The position numbers were made by a program, and so were the translations under genes. Source: an uncultured Moraxella sp. (GTDB lineage Bacteria > Pseudomonadota > Gammaproteobacteria > Pseudomonadales > Moraxellaceae). From it: a stretch of 34,770 nucleotides of DNA. Position 1 is the first letter of the stretch, and every line of letters starts with the position of its first letter. The stretch is from the NCBI GenBank assembly GCA_943908425.1, contig CALTTC010000020.1, positions 1 to 34,770 on the forward strand, in the 5' to 3' direction. Shown here one piece after another: positions 1-8,227 of this stretch. The notes below the pieces were generated by a model. That model saw only the letters and a program-made list of their open reading frames with translations, was not told the origin of the DNA and made no database searches.

Positions 1-62
1 TCAATGGTCAATGGTCAATGGTCAATGGTCAATGGTCAATGGTCAATGGTCAATGGTCAATG
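1..62. repeat. Heptanucleotide tandem repeat (TCAATGG)n
   Basis: Eight perfect copies of TCAATGG plus six bases of a ninth, starting at the first base, so the array probably continues to the left. It lies outside any convincing gene; the open frame through it is repeat translation. A related heptamer array in opposite orientation closes the right end of the window. Confidence 0.95.
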
Positions 63-80
63 CTAAATTATCGCACAAAC

Positions 81-115
81 AAAAGCCACATAGGGGGTGC
101 TATGTGGCTTTTTTT
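81..115 (+). terminator. Rho-independent terminator, possibly bidirectional
   Basis: A perfect 13-bp stem (AAAAGCCACATAG pairing with CTATGTGGCTTTT) closes a 6-nt loop and is followed by a T run on the plus strand. The A run on the left arm gives a shorter T run on the minus strand, so it could also end transcripts coming from prc. On the plus strand it would end a transcript from a gene left of the window. Confidence 0.85.
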
Positions 116-327
116 CCGAGCCCCTAGGTGGGGGTGTGGGGCGTCATCCTGTAGGCGTTCCATCAATCAGCGTATCATCCTTGCCGTGCAACCTTGCACT
201 CTTTCCTTCTGCTGTGGGGGTATTATCACCGATTGACGAGGGCAAGACAAGTCGGCAAAAACGTCAATCGTTGTGCGATATATCTTACAAATTGTTATCA
301 TTAGCAAAATATATCACTCTCCATACA
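116..327. other. Intergenic, nothing recognised
   Basis: About 210 bases between the terminator and the stop codon of prc. I see no RNA gene signature, no coding frame with a ribosome binding site and no clear repeat. It begins with a G-rich patch at about 121-142. Confidence 0.5.
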
Positions 328-2538
328 CTAAGGCGTTGTCGTTTTGGCATAGCTACTGTCAAACATGATATTTGCTGCCTCTAAAATATATGCCTCATTT
401 TCTGGCAGTTTGGGGCGCTCATTTTCTTTCATCGCACTACGCTCCTCAAACAAAGCATCTAGGCTTGCTTGATAAGTTGCCCAATCGCTATAAGGGGCTT
501 CGCCCATCGCTTGTCTGCGCAAGTTTTCTGCCATAAGCGTTCTTTGTTCAATGGTCAGTGCTTTTTGTTTACGCTTTTCAAGATTGACCGGCTCAGGGGT
601 CTTATCGTCATCTAGTTTTTTGATGGCGTTTAGCGCACTTAAATATTGAAACTGCGGATTAGCAAGCTGGCGCGCTTGTGAATTATCATTGAGTGTTGCA
701 ATTAACGCTTTAGAATATTTGCCATAAGGCTTAAACGGGGCGGTCTTTATGGTGTCCCAAGGCAGGGGGTTTTTGTAATCGCGCTCGCTAAATTTTGCCC
801 CCTCATAGATATTGACAAGCTCCACATCGGGCACCACGCCCTTATTTTGCGTACTTCCACCAGTGATACGATAAAATTTACGTTGGGTAAGATTCACCGA
901 ACCGAGCGCCAAATCATCACGCTGCACCTGCGCTGAACCCTTGCCAGTGGTGGTATTACCAACAATCAGCCCTCGCCCATAATCTTGAATAGCAGCCGCA
1001 AAAATTTCACTGGCAGAGGCGGAGGCTAAATTGGTGATAACCACCATCTCGCCTTGATATAACGCGTCATCGCCGTCTTTGTCTTCATAAACCACGACAT
1101 CGCCACGGTTATCGCGGATTTGCACCACAGGTCCTGATTTGATAAAAAAGCCAAGCATTTTGGCAACTTCATCAAGCGACCCGCCTGGGTTGCCACGCAA
1201 ATCAATGACTAGTCCATCAATATTTTGGGCATTTAAGGCACGAATGGCTTTTTCGGTATCGGCACTCACGCTTCGATAGTCGCTCGCGCCACTACGGCGT
1301 GCCTTGAAGTTTAAATAAAAGCTAGGAATATCAATCACCCCTACTCGCTTTGGCGTGCCGTTATAATCCATCTCCACCACACGGTGTTGTACGCCTGACT
1401 CTTCTTGGGCAATCACATCGCGCACGATAGTAACGTTGCGTGCTGAGCTATCAGGGCTATTGGGCTGTTTAACCTTCAGGGTAACCGACGTGCCACGCTT
1501 ACCACGAATCAAGGCGACAATCTCACGGGTGCTAAAGCCGACCACATCCACCATCGGCTCGTTATCTTGAGCAACGCCCAAAATCAAATCATTGGGGCGA
1601 ATTTGTCCTGTCTTGGCAGCAGGTCCGCCATCAACCAAAGTAACAATACGCGTATAATCAGGGTTTTTGCGGTCAGGGCGGATAGATACGCCAATGCCCT
1701 CTAACTGTAGATTGGACTGAATTTGCATTTCATTGGCGGCAATCGGCGCAAAATAATTGCTATGCGGATCATAGGTCAGCATTGCACTGTCTAAAATCTG
1801 CTCCATAATCTCATCGGATTTTAGCCGTGCTAACTGCGCCTCTTGGCGTTCCAGCCGTCTTAACAGAATCTCTTTTGGCGTGCGCGTTTCGGCTTTGATT
1901 AAGTCTTGTCCTTTAGATAGTTCGGGATTATCAATGTAAGCTTGGTCACGCGCTTTTTCGTTTTCTTGCCCCAAAGTAATGCCGATAAGCGCAAATAACG
2001 TCTGGTTACGCCAGTAGTCTTCTTGTGTCTTAGGACTGACAAAGTGCCCTAAATCTTCGCGATCCAAGATAATGGTTTTATCGGTATTTAAGTCCAGATT
2101 ATCCTCTGCCAAAACCTGCCTTGCCAACTGATAATACTGGTTGGAGCGCTTGCGATAACGCTCAAAAATCTCAATACCTGCGGACAAATCGCCACGCTTT
2201 AGACGCTGGGCATAGTTATCGGCATATTTTTGCGTAAATTCATCAATATCTGATTGCAAAAATAACGTGTGATTAGGGTCTAGCGTATCAAGGTACATGG
2301 TTAAGGCTTTGGCGCCCATGGCTTGATTTAGGGGCTCATCTAAATAATGCGCACGGTCAAGCAGTGTCGCCACTTGCCGCGTGGTCAGCTGTTGGTCAGC
2401 ATTGGGCGTAAATCCTACGCTCTCGCCGGCATTGGCAACACTGATATAACTGTGGGCAAGCACCGCCGTGCTAAGCGTGGTTGCTAATGCCCCAAGCGCC
2501 CATTGCTTAGGTGTGCTTAAACTGCTGTGATTTTGCAT
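328..2538 (-). CDS. prc: Carboxy-terminal processing protease Prc/Tsp
   Basis: Periplasmic serine protease of family S41 that degrades or trims proteins from their C-terminus, including ssrA-tagged and peptidoglycan-associated proteins. The 736 residues show a hydrophobic N-terminal export segment (about 14-37), the Tsp N-terminal helical domain, a PDZ domain (about 272-372) and the S41 core. The core contains VIDLRGNPGG (about 444-453), followed by the SASASEIF motif. By spacing to the E. coli enzyme, the catalytic dyad is S508 and K533 (in TTGKGS), with D519 also conserved. The C-terminal Tsp region follows. Length is slightly above the E. coli protein (about 680). The start is supported by AAGGAT upstream of the ATG. 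It stands alone on this strand with its own promoter. Confidence 0.95.
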   Translation of the reverse strand: MQNHSSLSTPKQWALGALATTLSTAVLAHSYISVANAGESVGFTPNADQQLTTRQVATLLDRAHYLDEPLNQAMGAKALTMYLDTLDPNHTLFLQSDIDEFTQKYADNYAQRLKRGDLSAGIEIFERYRKRSNQYYQLARQVLAEDNLDLNTDKTIILDREDLGHFVSPKTQEDYWRNQTLFALIGITLGQENEKARDQAYIDNPELSKGQDLIKAETRTPKEILLRRLERQEAQLARLKSDEIMEQILDSAMLTYDPHSNYFAPIAANEMQIQSNLQLEGIGVSIRPDRKNPDYTRIVTLVDGGPAAKTGQIRPNDLILGVAQDNEPMVDVVGFSTREIVALIRGKRGTSVTLKVKQPNSPDSSARNVTIVRDVIAQEESGVQHRVVEMDYNGTPKRVGVIDIPSFYLNFKARRSGASDYRSVSADTEKAIRALNAQNIDGLVIDLRGNPGGSLDEVAKMLGFFIKSGPVVQIRDNRGDVVVYEDKDGDDALYQGEMVVITNLASASASEIFAAAIQDYGRGLIVGNTTTGKGSAQVQRDDLALGSVNLTQRKFYRITGGSTQNKGVVPDVELVNIYEGAKFSERDYKNPLPWDTIKTAPFKPYGKYSKALIATLNDNSQARQLANPQFQYLSALNAIKKLDDDKTPEPVNLEKRKQKALTIEQRTLMAENLRRQAMGEAPYSDWATYQASLDALFEERSAMKENERPKLPENEAYILEAANIMFDSSYAKTTTP

Positions 2539-2572
2539 AGCTATCCTTTATAATTATCAATAGTAGCAGTTT

Positions 2573-2601
2573 ATCATAATATAATATTGCTATCAGTGCA
2601 A
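2573..2601 (-). promoter_or_regulatory. Candidate sigma70 promoter of prc
   Basis: Read on the minus strand: TTGCAC (-35), 17-nt spacer, TATGAT (-10), about 35 nt before the prc ATG. Assigned by eye from consensus match and position only. Confidence 0.5.
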
Positions 2602-2755
2602 TTTTGGTTGTACTTTTCTAAAAAATGCTAAAATAACGCGCGATGTATCACCACTTACTATTTATTAGCAATTCACTTTATCAAAAGCTAACTTGCTTAT
2701 CGCAATAATAAAAGGCGTTTAGCATAGTAACGCAAATATAGATATGTGGGCGATA

Positions 2756-2815
2756 CAAATGCTTTGATAAAAAGTGTTTTGGTGGCAAATGCTTTGGTGA
2801 AAAGTATTTTGAGTG
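2756..2815. repeat. Imperfect 30-bp tandem duplication upstream of nagZ
   Basis: Two adjacent 30-nt copies beginning CAAATGCTTTG (2756-2785 and 2786-2815) match at about 24 of 30 positions. They lie in the 313-nt gap between prc and nagZ, just upstream of the nagZ ribosome binding site (AGGAG at about 2842). No clear nagZ promoter was identified in this gap. Confidence 0.7.
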
Positions 2816-2851
2816 ATATTTTTTAAATACAATTAAATAATAGGAGTAACC

Positions 2852-3868
2852 ATGGGACTGATGATTGATGTGGCAGACACTTGTCTTAGCGATGAAGATA
2901 AAGCGATTTTGGCAAATCCGAATGTGGTGGGGCTGATTTTATTTGCCAAAAATTTGCAAGACCCCGCCCAAGTACGGTCGCTTAGCGATAGTGTACGTGT
3001 TATCAATCCAAACATTGTCATTGGCATTGACCAAGAAGGCGGGCGGGTGGCAAGATTGCGTGATGGTTTTACAAAACTGCCAGCAATGGGGGCGATTGGC
3101 AAGGTGTATGACACCGACCCTGCGTTTGCCAAAAGGCTTGGGCAAGCGGTAGGGTATGTGCTGGCGTGTGAAGTACTCGCAGTGGGTGTGGATATGTCAT
3201 TTGCTCCTGTGCTAGATATTGACAATGGCAGTTTGGTGATTGGCGATAGAGCATTTCATCGCTTGCCAAATGTGTGCATCGCCTTGTCGGACGCTGTCAT
3301 TGATGGAATGACTAAGGCAGGTATGGCAACGACAGGCAAGCATTTTCCGGGACACGGCACGGCAGTAAATGACTCGCATATCAATGATGCGTGCGACAAT
3401 CGCAGTTTTGATGAGATTTGGGCAAGCGATTTGTCCGTATTTGTGGCAAATTTATCCCAATTGTCAGCACTAATGCCTGCCCACGTTGTTTTTAGTCAAA
3501 TAGATGATAAGCCTGCTGGTTTTTCTCGTGTGTGGTTACAAGACATTATTCGGCATAAATTGGGATTTGATGGGGTGTTGTTTTCTGATGACTTGTCAAT
3601 GAAAGCTGCCCAAATTGCAGGCGATATGCCAAAACGGGTGCAATTGGCACTGACCGCAGGCTGTGATGTGGCACTGATTTGTAATGACCGGCAAGGGGTA
3701 ATACAAACGCTTGCTTGTATGGATACAATCCCACAAACTGGACGGCTTGCAATAGTGAAAGCCAATTTGCCATCTTGGCAGGGCAGTCTTTTGGCAACGT
3801 GCGAGCAAGGCTTTGGGGATTATACCGCCATGCGACAAATCGTAACGGCGTTTATGAGCAATGGCTAA
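2852..3868 (+). CDS. nagZ: Beta-N-acetylhexosaminidase NagZ (GH3)
   Basis: Cytoplasmic glycosidase of peptidoglycan recycling. It removes N-acetylglucosamine from GlcNAc-anhydroMurNAc peptides, and its products can signal to AmpC-type regulators in other species. The 338 residues match the single-domain GH3 form. Visible motifs are GIDQEGGRV (58-66), the KHFPGHG loop (163-169) followed by D174-S-H176, which supplies the His/Asp acid-base pair, and FSDDLSM (244-250), which carries the aspartate nucleophile. The ATG has AGGAG seven bases upstream. The stop overlaps the ATG of ubiC by 8 nt, so the two are probably co-transcribed and translationally coupled. anmK, another recycling gene, lies at the far end of the window. 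Confidence 0.95.
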   Translation: MGLMIDVADTCLSDEDKAILANPNVVGLILFAKNLQDPAQVRSLSDSVRVINPNIVIGIDQEGGRVARLRDGFTKLPAMGAIGKVYDTDPAFAKRLGQAVGYVLACEVLAVGVDMSFAPVLDIDNGSLVIGDRAFHRLPNVCIALSDAVIDGMTKAGMATTGKHFPGHGTAVNDSHINDACDNRSFDEIWASDLSVFVANLSQLSALMPAHVVFSQIDDKPAGFSRVWLQDIIRHKLGFDGVLFSDDLSMKAAQIAGDMPKRVQLALTAGCDVALICNDRQGVIQTLACMDTIPQTGRLAIVKANLPSWQGSLLATCEQGFGDYTAMRQIVTAFMSNG

Positions 3869-4463
3869 GGTGGCAACTAAGGCTATATCAACGTCAAAAA
3901 TAACGTCTGTTATGCCAACAAGCCTTTTGTGCAATTTTGACAAATACTCACTTGACAGGCGTTTATTTGATAGGCACTTATTTGACAGGCGTTTATCGCC
4001 CACACCGCCAAAAGACACCCCAAAAGCGTTATTGCCTTATTTGTGTCATCATGGCTCGCTGACAAAAGCCTTGGAGCAGTTGGGCGGTGAACGCTTGCAA
4101 GTTCATTTAGATTTTACTGGTTTTTGTCCGCTTATGCGTGATAACAAACGGCAAATGGCGTGGGTGCGACAAGTAACGCTTGGGGCGGGCGATAAAGCTT
4201 GGGTGCAGGGCAAAACGGTGATTTTTGCCAGTGAGTTAAGGGGGGCGACAAGACGGCTACAATTTATAAAAGCGCGTCCGATTGGCTATGTATTATTTAA
4301 AAGGCAACGCACCTTACCGTTTGAGCGCTGGTTTTTTAAAATAGAAAATGGTCATCAAAAAGCGTATTTTGGACGCCAAACAATGTATCATTGGCAAGGC
4401 ACAAAGGTGGTGGTAGAAGAAGTTTTTTTGCCCACGTTTTTGGCGTATTTATCAAATGATTAA
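3861..4463 (+). CDS. ubiC: Chorismate-pyruvate lyase UbiC
   Basis: Converts chorismate to 4-hydroxybenzoate and pyruvate, the first committed step of ubiquinone synthesis. Family features are GSLTKALEQLGG (65-76), WVRQVTL (101-107, R103 matching the product-binding Arg of E. coli UbiC), the RPIGYVLF turn (139-146) and VVVEEVFLP near the end (E187 matching the active-site Glu). At 200 residues it is about 35 longer than the E. coli enzyme. The extra length is N-terminal and includes three copies of a five-residue repeat at 31-45. The start overlaps nagZ. An alternative ATG at 3912 would shorten it by 17 residues but keep the repeat. Neither start has a strong ribosome binding site. Confidence 0.85.
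   Translation: MAKVATKAISTSKITSVMPTSLLCNFDKYSLDRRLFDRHLFDRRLSPTPPKDTPKALLPYLCHHGSLTKALEQLGGERLQVHLDFTGFCPLMRDNKRQMAWVRQVTLGAGDKAWVQGKTVIFASELRGATRRLQFIKARPIGYVLFKRQRTLPFERWFFKIENGHQKAYFGRQTMYHWQGTKVVVEEVFLPTFLAYLSND
3951..3995 (+). repeat. In-frame 15-nt tandem repeat, three copies, in ubiC
   Basis: Three adjacent 15-nt units of the form TTTGACAGGCGTTTA encode LDRRL, FDRHL and FDRRL near the N-terminus of UbiC. The unit length keeps the frame, so copy-number change would lengthen or shorten the protein without breaking it. Confidence 0.85.
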
Positions 4464-4464
4464 G

Positions 4465-4490
4465 ACAAGCGATTAAAACAAGCGATTAAA
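4465..4490. repeat. 13-nt direct repeat, two exact copies
   Basis: ACAAGCGATTAAA occurs twice in tandem immediately after the ubiC stop codon. The rest of the 220-nt gap before glyA holds no recognised gene. Confidence 0.7.
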
Positions 4491-4683
4491 ACTAGATTTT
4501 GCTTGATAGATGAGTGTAAGTTACGCGGTATATCGCCACGCCTATAAAACGAATTTTGACAAGGGTTTTTGGGTCAATCAAAGCGGTTATCATTTGACAG
4601 CCAACAACAAAAACACTTGGTAACAAACCGCTTATATGATAAACTTAAAGGATTTATTGTAAAAGCTATCTTAAGGAAAAATA

Positions 4684-5940
4684 ATGTTTAAAGCCACAAC
4701 ACTTGCCGATTTTGACCCTGAAATCGCCCACGCCATTGACCAAGAGACACGCCGTCAAGAAGATCATATTGAGCTTATTGCGTCAGAAAATTACTGCTCC
4801 CCTGCAGTAATGCAGGCACAAGGCTCGGCATTAACCAACAAATACGCCGAAGGCTACCCTGCCAAGCGATATTATGGGGGCTGTGAGTATGTGGACGTGG
4901 TGGAGACGCTGGCAATTGACCGTGCCAAAGCCTTGTTTGGGGCGGACTATGCCAACGTACAGCCACACTCGGGCAGTAGTGCCAATGCGGCGGTATTTTT
5001 GGCATTGCTTGAAGCGGGCGATACGGTGCTTGGTATGAGTTTGGCTCACGGTGGGCATTTGACCCACGGCTCACACGTTAATTTTTCGGGTAAAACCTAT
5101 AATGCGGTACATTATGGCGTTGATGATAATGGGCTTATTGATTATGATGAGGTTGCCCGCCTTGCCAAAGAACATAAGCCCAAAATGATTATTGCAGGAT
5201 TTTCGGCATACAGTCAGGTAATGGATTGGCAAAAATTTCGTAAGATTGCTGATGACGTTGGGGCGTATTTAATGGTAGATATGGCACACGTGGCAGGGCT
5301 TGTGGCGGCAGGGGTGTATCCAAGCCCTGTGCAGATTGCCGATGTAACAACAACCACTACCCATAAAACCTTACGTGGACCCCGCTCTGGACTGATTTTG
5401 GCAAAAGCCAATGCCGATATTGAAAAAAAGCTCAATTCAGCGGTTTTTCCTGGCTGTCAAGGTGGACCACTAATGCACGCCATCGCCGCCAAAGCGGTAT
5501 GCTTTAAAGAAGCAATGGGCGATGATTTTAAGGCTTATCAACAGCAAGTCGTCAAAAACGCTAAGGCAATGGCAACAGTCATCACCGAGCGTGGCTATGA
5601 GATTGTCTCTGGCGGTACAGAAAATCACTTGATGCTAATTAGCCTAATCAAGCAAGACATCACAGGCAAAGAAGCCGACAAATGGCTTGGTGATGCCCAT
5701 ATCACCGTCAATAAAAACGCCGTGCCAAACGACCCAAAATCGCCTTTTATCACGTCAGGCATTCGTATTGGTACACCTGTGATTACCACGCGTGGCTTTA
5801 CAGAGACCGATGCCAAAGAGCTGGCAGGGTGGATTTGCGATGTCTTAGACAGTCGTGGCGATGAGCAAGTGATTGATAATGTGCGTGAAAAAGTGCAAGC
5901 CATTTGTGAGCGTTTGCCTGTTTATGAGCACAATCAATAG
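4684..5940 (+). CDS. glyA: Serine hydroxymethyltransferase GlyA
   Basis: Cytoplasmic PLP enzyme that interconverts serine and glycine with transfer of a one-carbon unit to tetrahydrofolate. The 418 residues equal the usual bacterial length. The PLP lysine is K228 in TTTTTHKTLRGPRSG. Also visible are the N-terminal IELIASENY motif (29-37), NVQPHSGSSANAAV (91-104), VDMAHVAGL (198-206) and a C-terminal IRIGTPVITTRG stretch. AAGGA sits seven bases upstream of the ATG. It is probably its own transcription unit, since 220 nt separate it from ubiC and 71 nt from the next gene. Confidence 0.97.
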   Translation: MFKATTLADFDPEIAHAIDQETRRQEDHIELIASENYCSPAVMQAQGSALTNKYAEGYPAKRYYGGCEYVDVVETLAIDRAKALFGADYANVQPHSGSSANAAVFLALLEAGDTVLGMSLAHGGHLTHGSHVNFSGKTYNAVHYGVDDNGLIDYDEVARLAKEHKPKMIIAGFSAYSQVMDWQKFRKIADDVGAYLMVDMAHVAGLVAAGVYPSPVQIADVTTTTTHKTLRGPRSGLILAKANADIEKKLNSAVFPGCQGGPLMHAIAAKAVCFKEAMGDDFKAYQQQVVKNAKAMATVITERGYEIVSGGTENHLMLISLIKQDITGKEADKWLGDAHITVNKNAVPNDPKSPFITSGIRIGTPVITTRGFTETDAKELAGWICDVLDSRGDEQVIDNVREKVQAICERLPVYEHNQ

Positions 5941-6011
5941 CTACTGCGGCGTAAATTACCCAAGTGGTGATTCGCGCCATTGTCTACATTAGATTGATAG
6001 TGAGAGAGACT

Positions 6012-6530
6012 ATGTACAATAAACTTTTCGTGGCAAGCCTTGCCTTATTGCTTGCAGGGTGTAGCACCGAAACGCTGGTTGTAGAATTACCAAGTACAAC
6101 CCCTATTATCACTACCCCGAACACGCCAGCCGTCATTGTCCTAACCCCAAGCGACAATATTCAAAAGGTGAAAATAATGACCGCTGACAACCGCTGTCTT
6201 GCCATTAAAGATGGTAAAACGCTCGTTGTAGACCGCTGTAAAGACAGTGATGCCCAGCTGTTTTCTTATCAAGCCCAAAAAATCCGCACCTACAACGGCA
6301 AATGCCTAGATGTAGCAGGTGCACGCACGGACAACGGCGCGCCAGTGATTGCCTACACTTGTATGGACAATAAACACAACCAGCTGTTCTATAAAGACGG
6401 TAACGCCCTAAAAAGCATGCAAACGCATAAATGCCTTGATAGACGCACAAGTGCTTGGCAAGAAGGAATCGCTATGCAAACATGTAGCAGTAGCAGGGCG
6501 CAAGCATTTAGCATAAGCCCTGCCCCTTAA
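6012..6530 (+). CDS. Lipoprotein with ricin-B-like (beta-trefoil) domain
   Basis: A 172-residue predicted lipoprotein. The signal peptide ends in a lipobox (LLLAGC, modified Cys17), so it should be anchored in the outer or inner membrane. After a Thr/Pro-rich linker (about 18-55), residues about 60-172 carry cysteine-containing repeats typical of ricin-type lectins: RCLAIKDG, then GKCLDVAGARTDNGAPV, then HKCLDRRTS, each followed by a Q-hydrophobic-F variant of the QxW motif. Such domains often bind carbohydrate; the ligand here is unknown. I chose the ATG at 6012 over the in-frame one at 5964 because it follows GAGAGA and gives a proper signal peptide at once. Confidence 0.75.
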   Translation: MYNKLFVASLALLLAGCSTETLVVELPSTTPIITTPNTPAVIVLTPSDNIQKVKIMTADNRCLAIKDGKTLVVDRCKDSDAQLFSYQAQKIRTYNGKCLDVAGARTDNGAPVIAYTCMDNKHNQLFYKDGNALKSMQTHKCLDRRTSAWQEGIAMQTCSSSRAQAFSISPAP

Positions 6531-6566
6531 TCCACTGTGGACGGCAGACTTATTTAAGGATAATCA

Positions 6567-7508
6567 ATGTCAGCCAGCATCTTATACCACTTAGCACGCT
6601 ATGCCATTGCCCATACAGGGCGCTGGCAAGCCAGTTGTATGATTGATGACACCACGCTTTATATCAGCACAGCGGACGGTTTTGATAAGCTCACAAAGTG
6701 GCGCACACAGCCCACCAAACACAGCCCTAGTGTCAGTAAATACACAAGCGAGCATCTGCCAAAAGTTTTTTATATCGCTTTAGGGGATAATTTAGGGGAT
6801 AATGTTCTTTTTTATCCTAACGCTAAAGACTGCCCCATTCAGCTATTTACCCACGCAGAATGGCAAGCCACCTTGCAAGCTTGTCCATCACCGAGCGATT
6901 TATTATTTTTATTGGCTTATCGGGCAAGCACAGGGCGCAGCGATAATTTGGCACAGGATTTACCCAATCTGCCAGAATTTTATCAGCGCGCGTGGCAAGT
7001 AGAAAAACAGCTACAAAGTTACGATATTATGGCGCGCGTAAGTGACCCCATTAAAACTGCCATCTACAAAAAATCCGCCACATTAAGCACACGTATTAGT
7101 GCGACGTCGCCGTTGTACGATAAGCTGCTAACGCGTTTAGCACAGCAATTTTTAGCACCAAAAATCATACAGCTACTTCACTGGCAATGCGCCTACACGC
7201 GCATGAAAATCATAGAATTTGTCTTATCCTATGCCCAAATGACACCAAGCGATAAAGCGATAGGTAAGCTTACGCACGAGCATTCGTATCACCGCGTAGG
7301 TCAGCATTTTATCGTGGTGATTTATGGGCAAGACAGCGATAGCGAGCTTGCAAAGACAGCAATTGCCACTAACTATCAAACAATATTAACGTATTTTTAT
7401 CAACAATTAAAAGATAAAAAGGTAGGCGATATTGTCCTACTAGGTTTTGATTTATCTAAGACCGCTCCTGATGGGGGTATTGATGTGCAGTTAGATGTTT
7501 ATTATTAA
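6567..7508 (+). CDS. Unrecognised 313-residue protein
   Basis: I do not recognise the family. The frame is supported by length, the AAGGATAATC ribosome binding site directly before the ATG, and a codon pattern like that of its neighbours. No signal peptide or membrane helix is evident, so it is probably cytoplasmic. The N-terminus begins with an aromatic-rich segment (ILYHLARYAIAHTGRW). The middle (about 185-215) reads as amphipathic helix. The C-terminus ends IDVQLDVYY after a stretch that resembles beta strands. It begins 36 nt after the lectin-like lipoprotein and may be co-transcribed with it. A 0.7 kb gap follows. Confidence 0.7.
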   Translation: MSASILYHLARYAIAHTGRWQASCMIDDTTLYISTADGFDKLTKWRTQPTKHSPSVSKYTSEHLPKVFYIALGDNLGDNVLFYPNAKDCPIQLFTHAEWQATLQACPSPSDLLFLLAYRASTGRSDNLAQDLPNLPEFYQRAWQVEKQLQSYDIMARVSDPIKTAIYKKSATLSTRISATSPLYDKLLTRLAQQFLAPKIIQLLHWQCAYTRMKIIEFVLSYAQMTPSDKAIGKLTHEHSYHRVGQHFIVVIYGQDSDSELAKTAIATNYQTILTYFYQQLKDKKVGDIVLLGFDLSKTAPDGGIDVQLDVYY

Positions 7509-8162
7509 ACGCTACTATTTTTGTCATTTAACCTCCCTTGAAAACTCGCTCAAATCGCTTATAAACAAATTAAGCGCTTTATCTTTATTTTAGGCTTGTT
7601 GGTTAATATAAGTCTTATACAACACTGTTTGAATTGGTGATAAAAATTATTATTCGGTAGTGATTTAAGATAATTTGAGGATTACATCTATTATTTAGCT
7701 ATCTAAACTTGCGTTTATATGGTCACAGCAAGTTAGCATATAGCATTTAAAGCAATTTATCCACTTTAATACCATGATAACAAGCCCTTAAATTAGCATA
7801 AATCTATTAGGCTATTTCATAGTTTTACTTACTTGGTTCTATAAATAAGTTGTCTTTATTCATGAAATGCCAAATCGCCAGTGGCACAGCTTAATCGTAT
7901 TTTTTATTGGCATTATCTATTGAGATTATATTCTCTGCTTACCGTCAATCAATCCAAGCGATAGCAATAGGCGGTAATTAAATTAACAACAACTATGTAG
8001 TTAAAATTTACTGGTTAAAAAAACAGTTGGTTAAATATACGCTCATTTATCACCCAACACATAAAAAGCTTGTAAAGCATCGCACCCATTACTTGCCTAA
8101 AATTCATAATCCAAAAACCAAAATAAAGCATATGTTAGCCTTAAAACTTTTATCAGGCAATA
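7509..8162. other. AT-rich gene-free gap
   Basis: About 650 bases with no convincing gene. The only open frame of note (from 8027) is Lys/His-rich, lacks a ribosome binding site and runs through a terminator hairpin into the end of the antiporter gene. I saw no tRNA, no known riboswitch and no long repeat. Confidence 0.5.
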
Positions 8163-8164
8163 AT

Positions 8165-8191
8165 AAAAAAAGGGGCACATATAATTGCCCC
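8165..8191 (-). terminator. Rho-independent terminator of the antiporter gene
   Basis: On the minus strand a GGGGC/GCCCC stem with a 10-nt loop is followed by seven T residues, 37 nt past the stop codon of the chaA-like gene. Confidence 0.85.
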
Positions 8192-8227
8192 GTTTTCGTA
8201 TTAATTTTACGACAGAAACTTGCCTTG

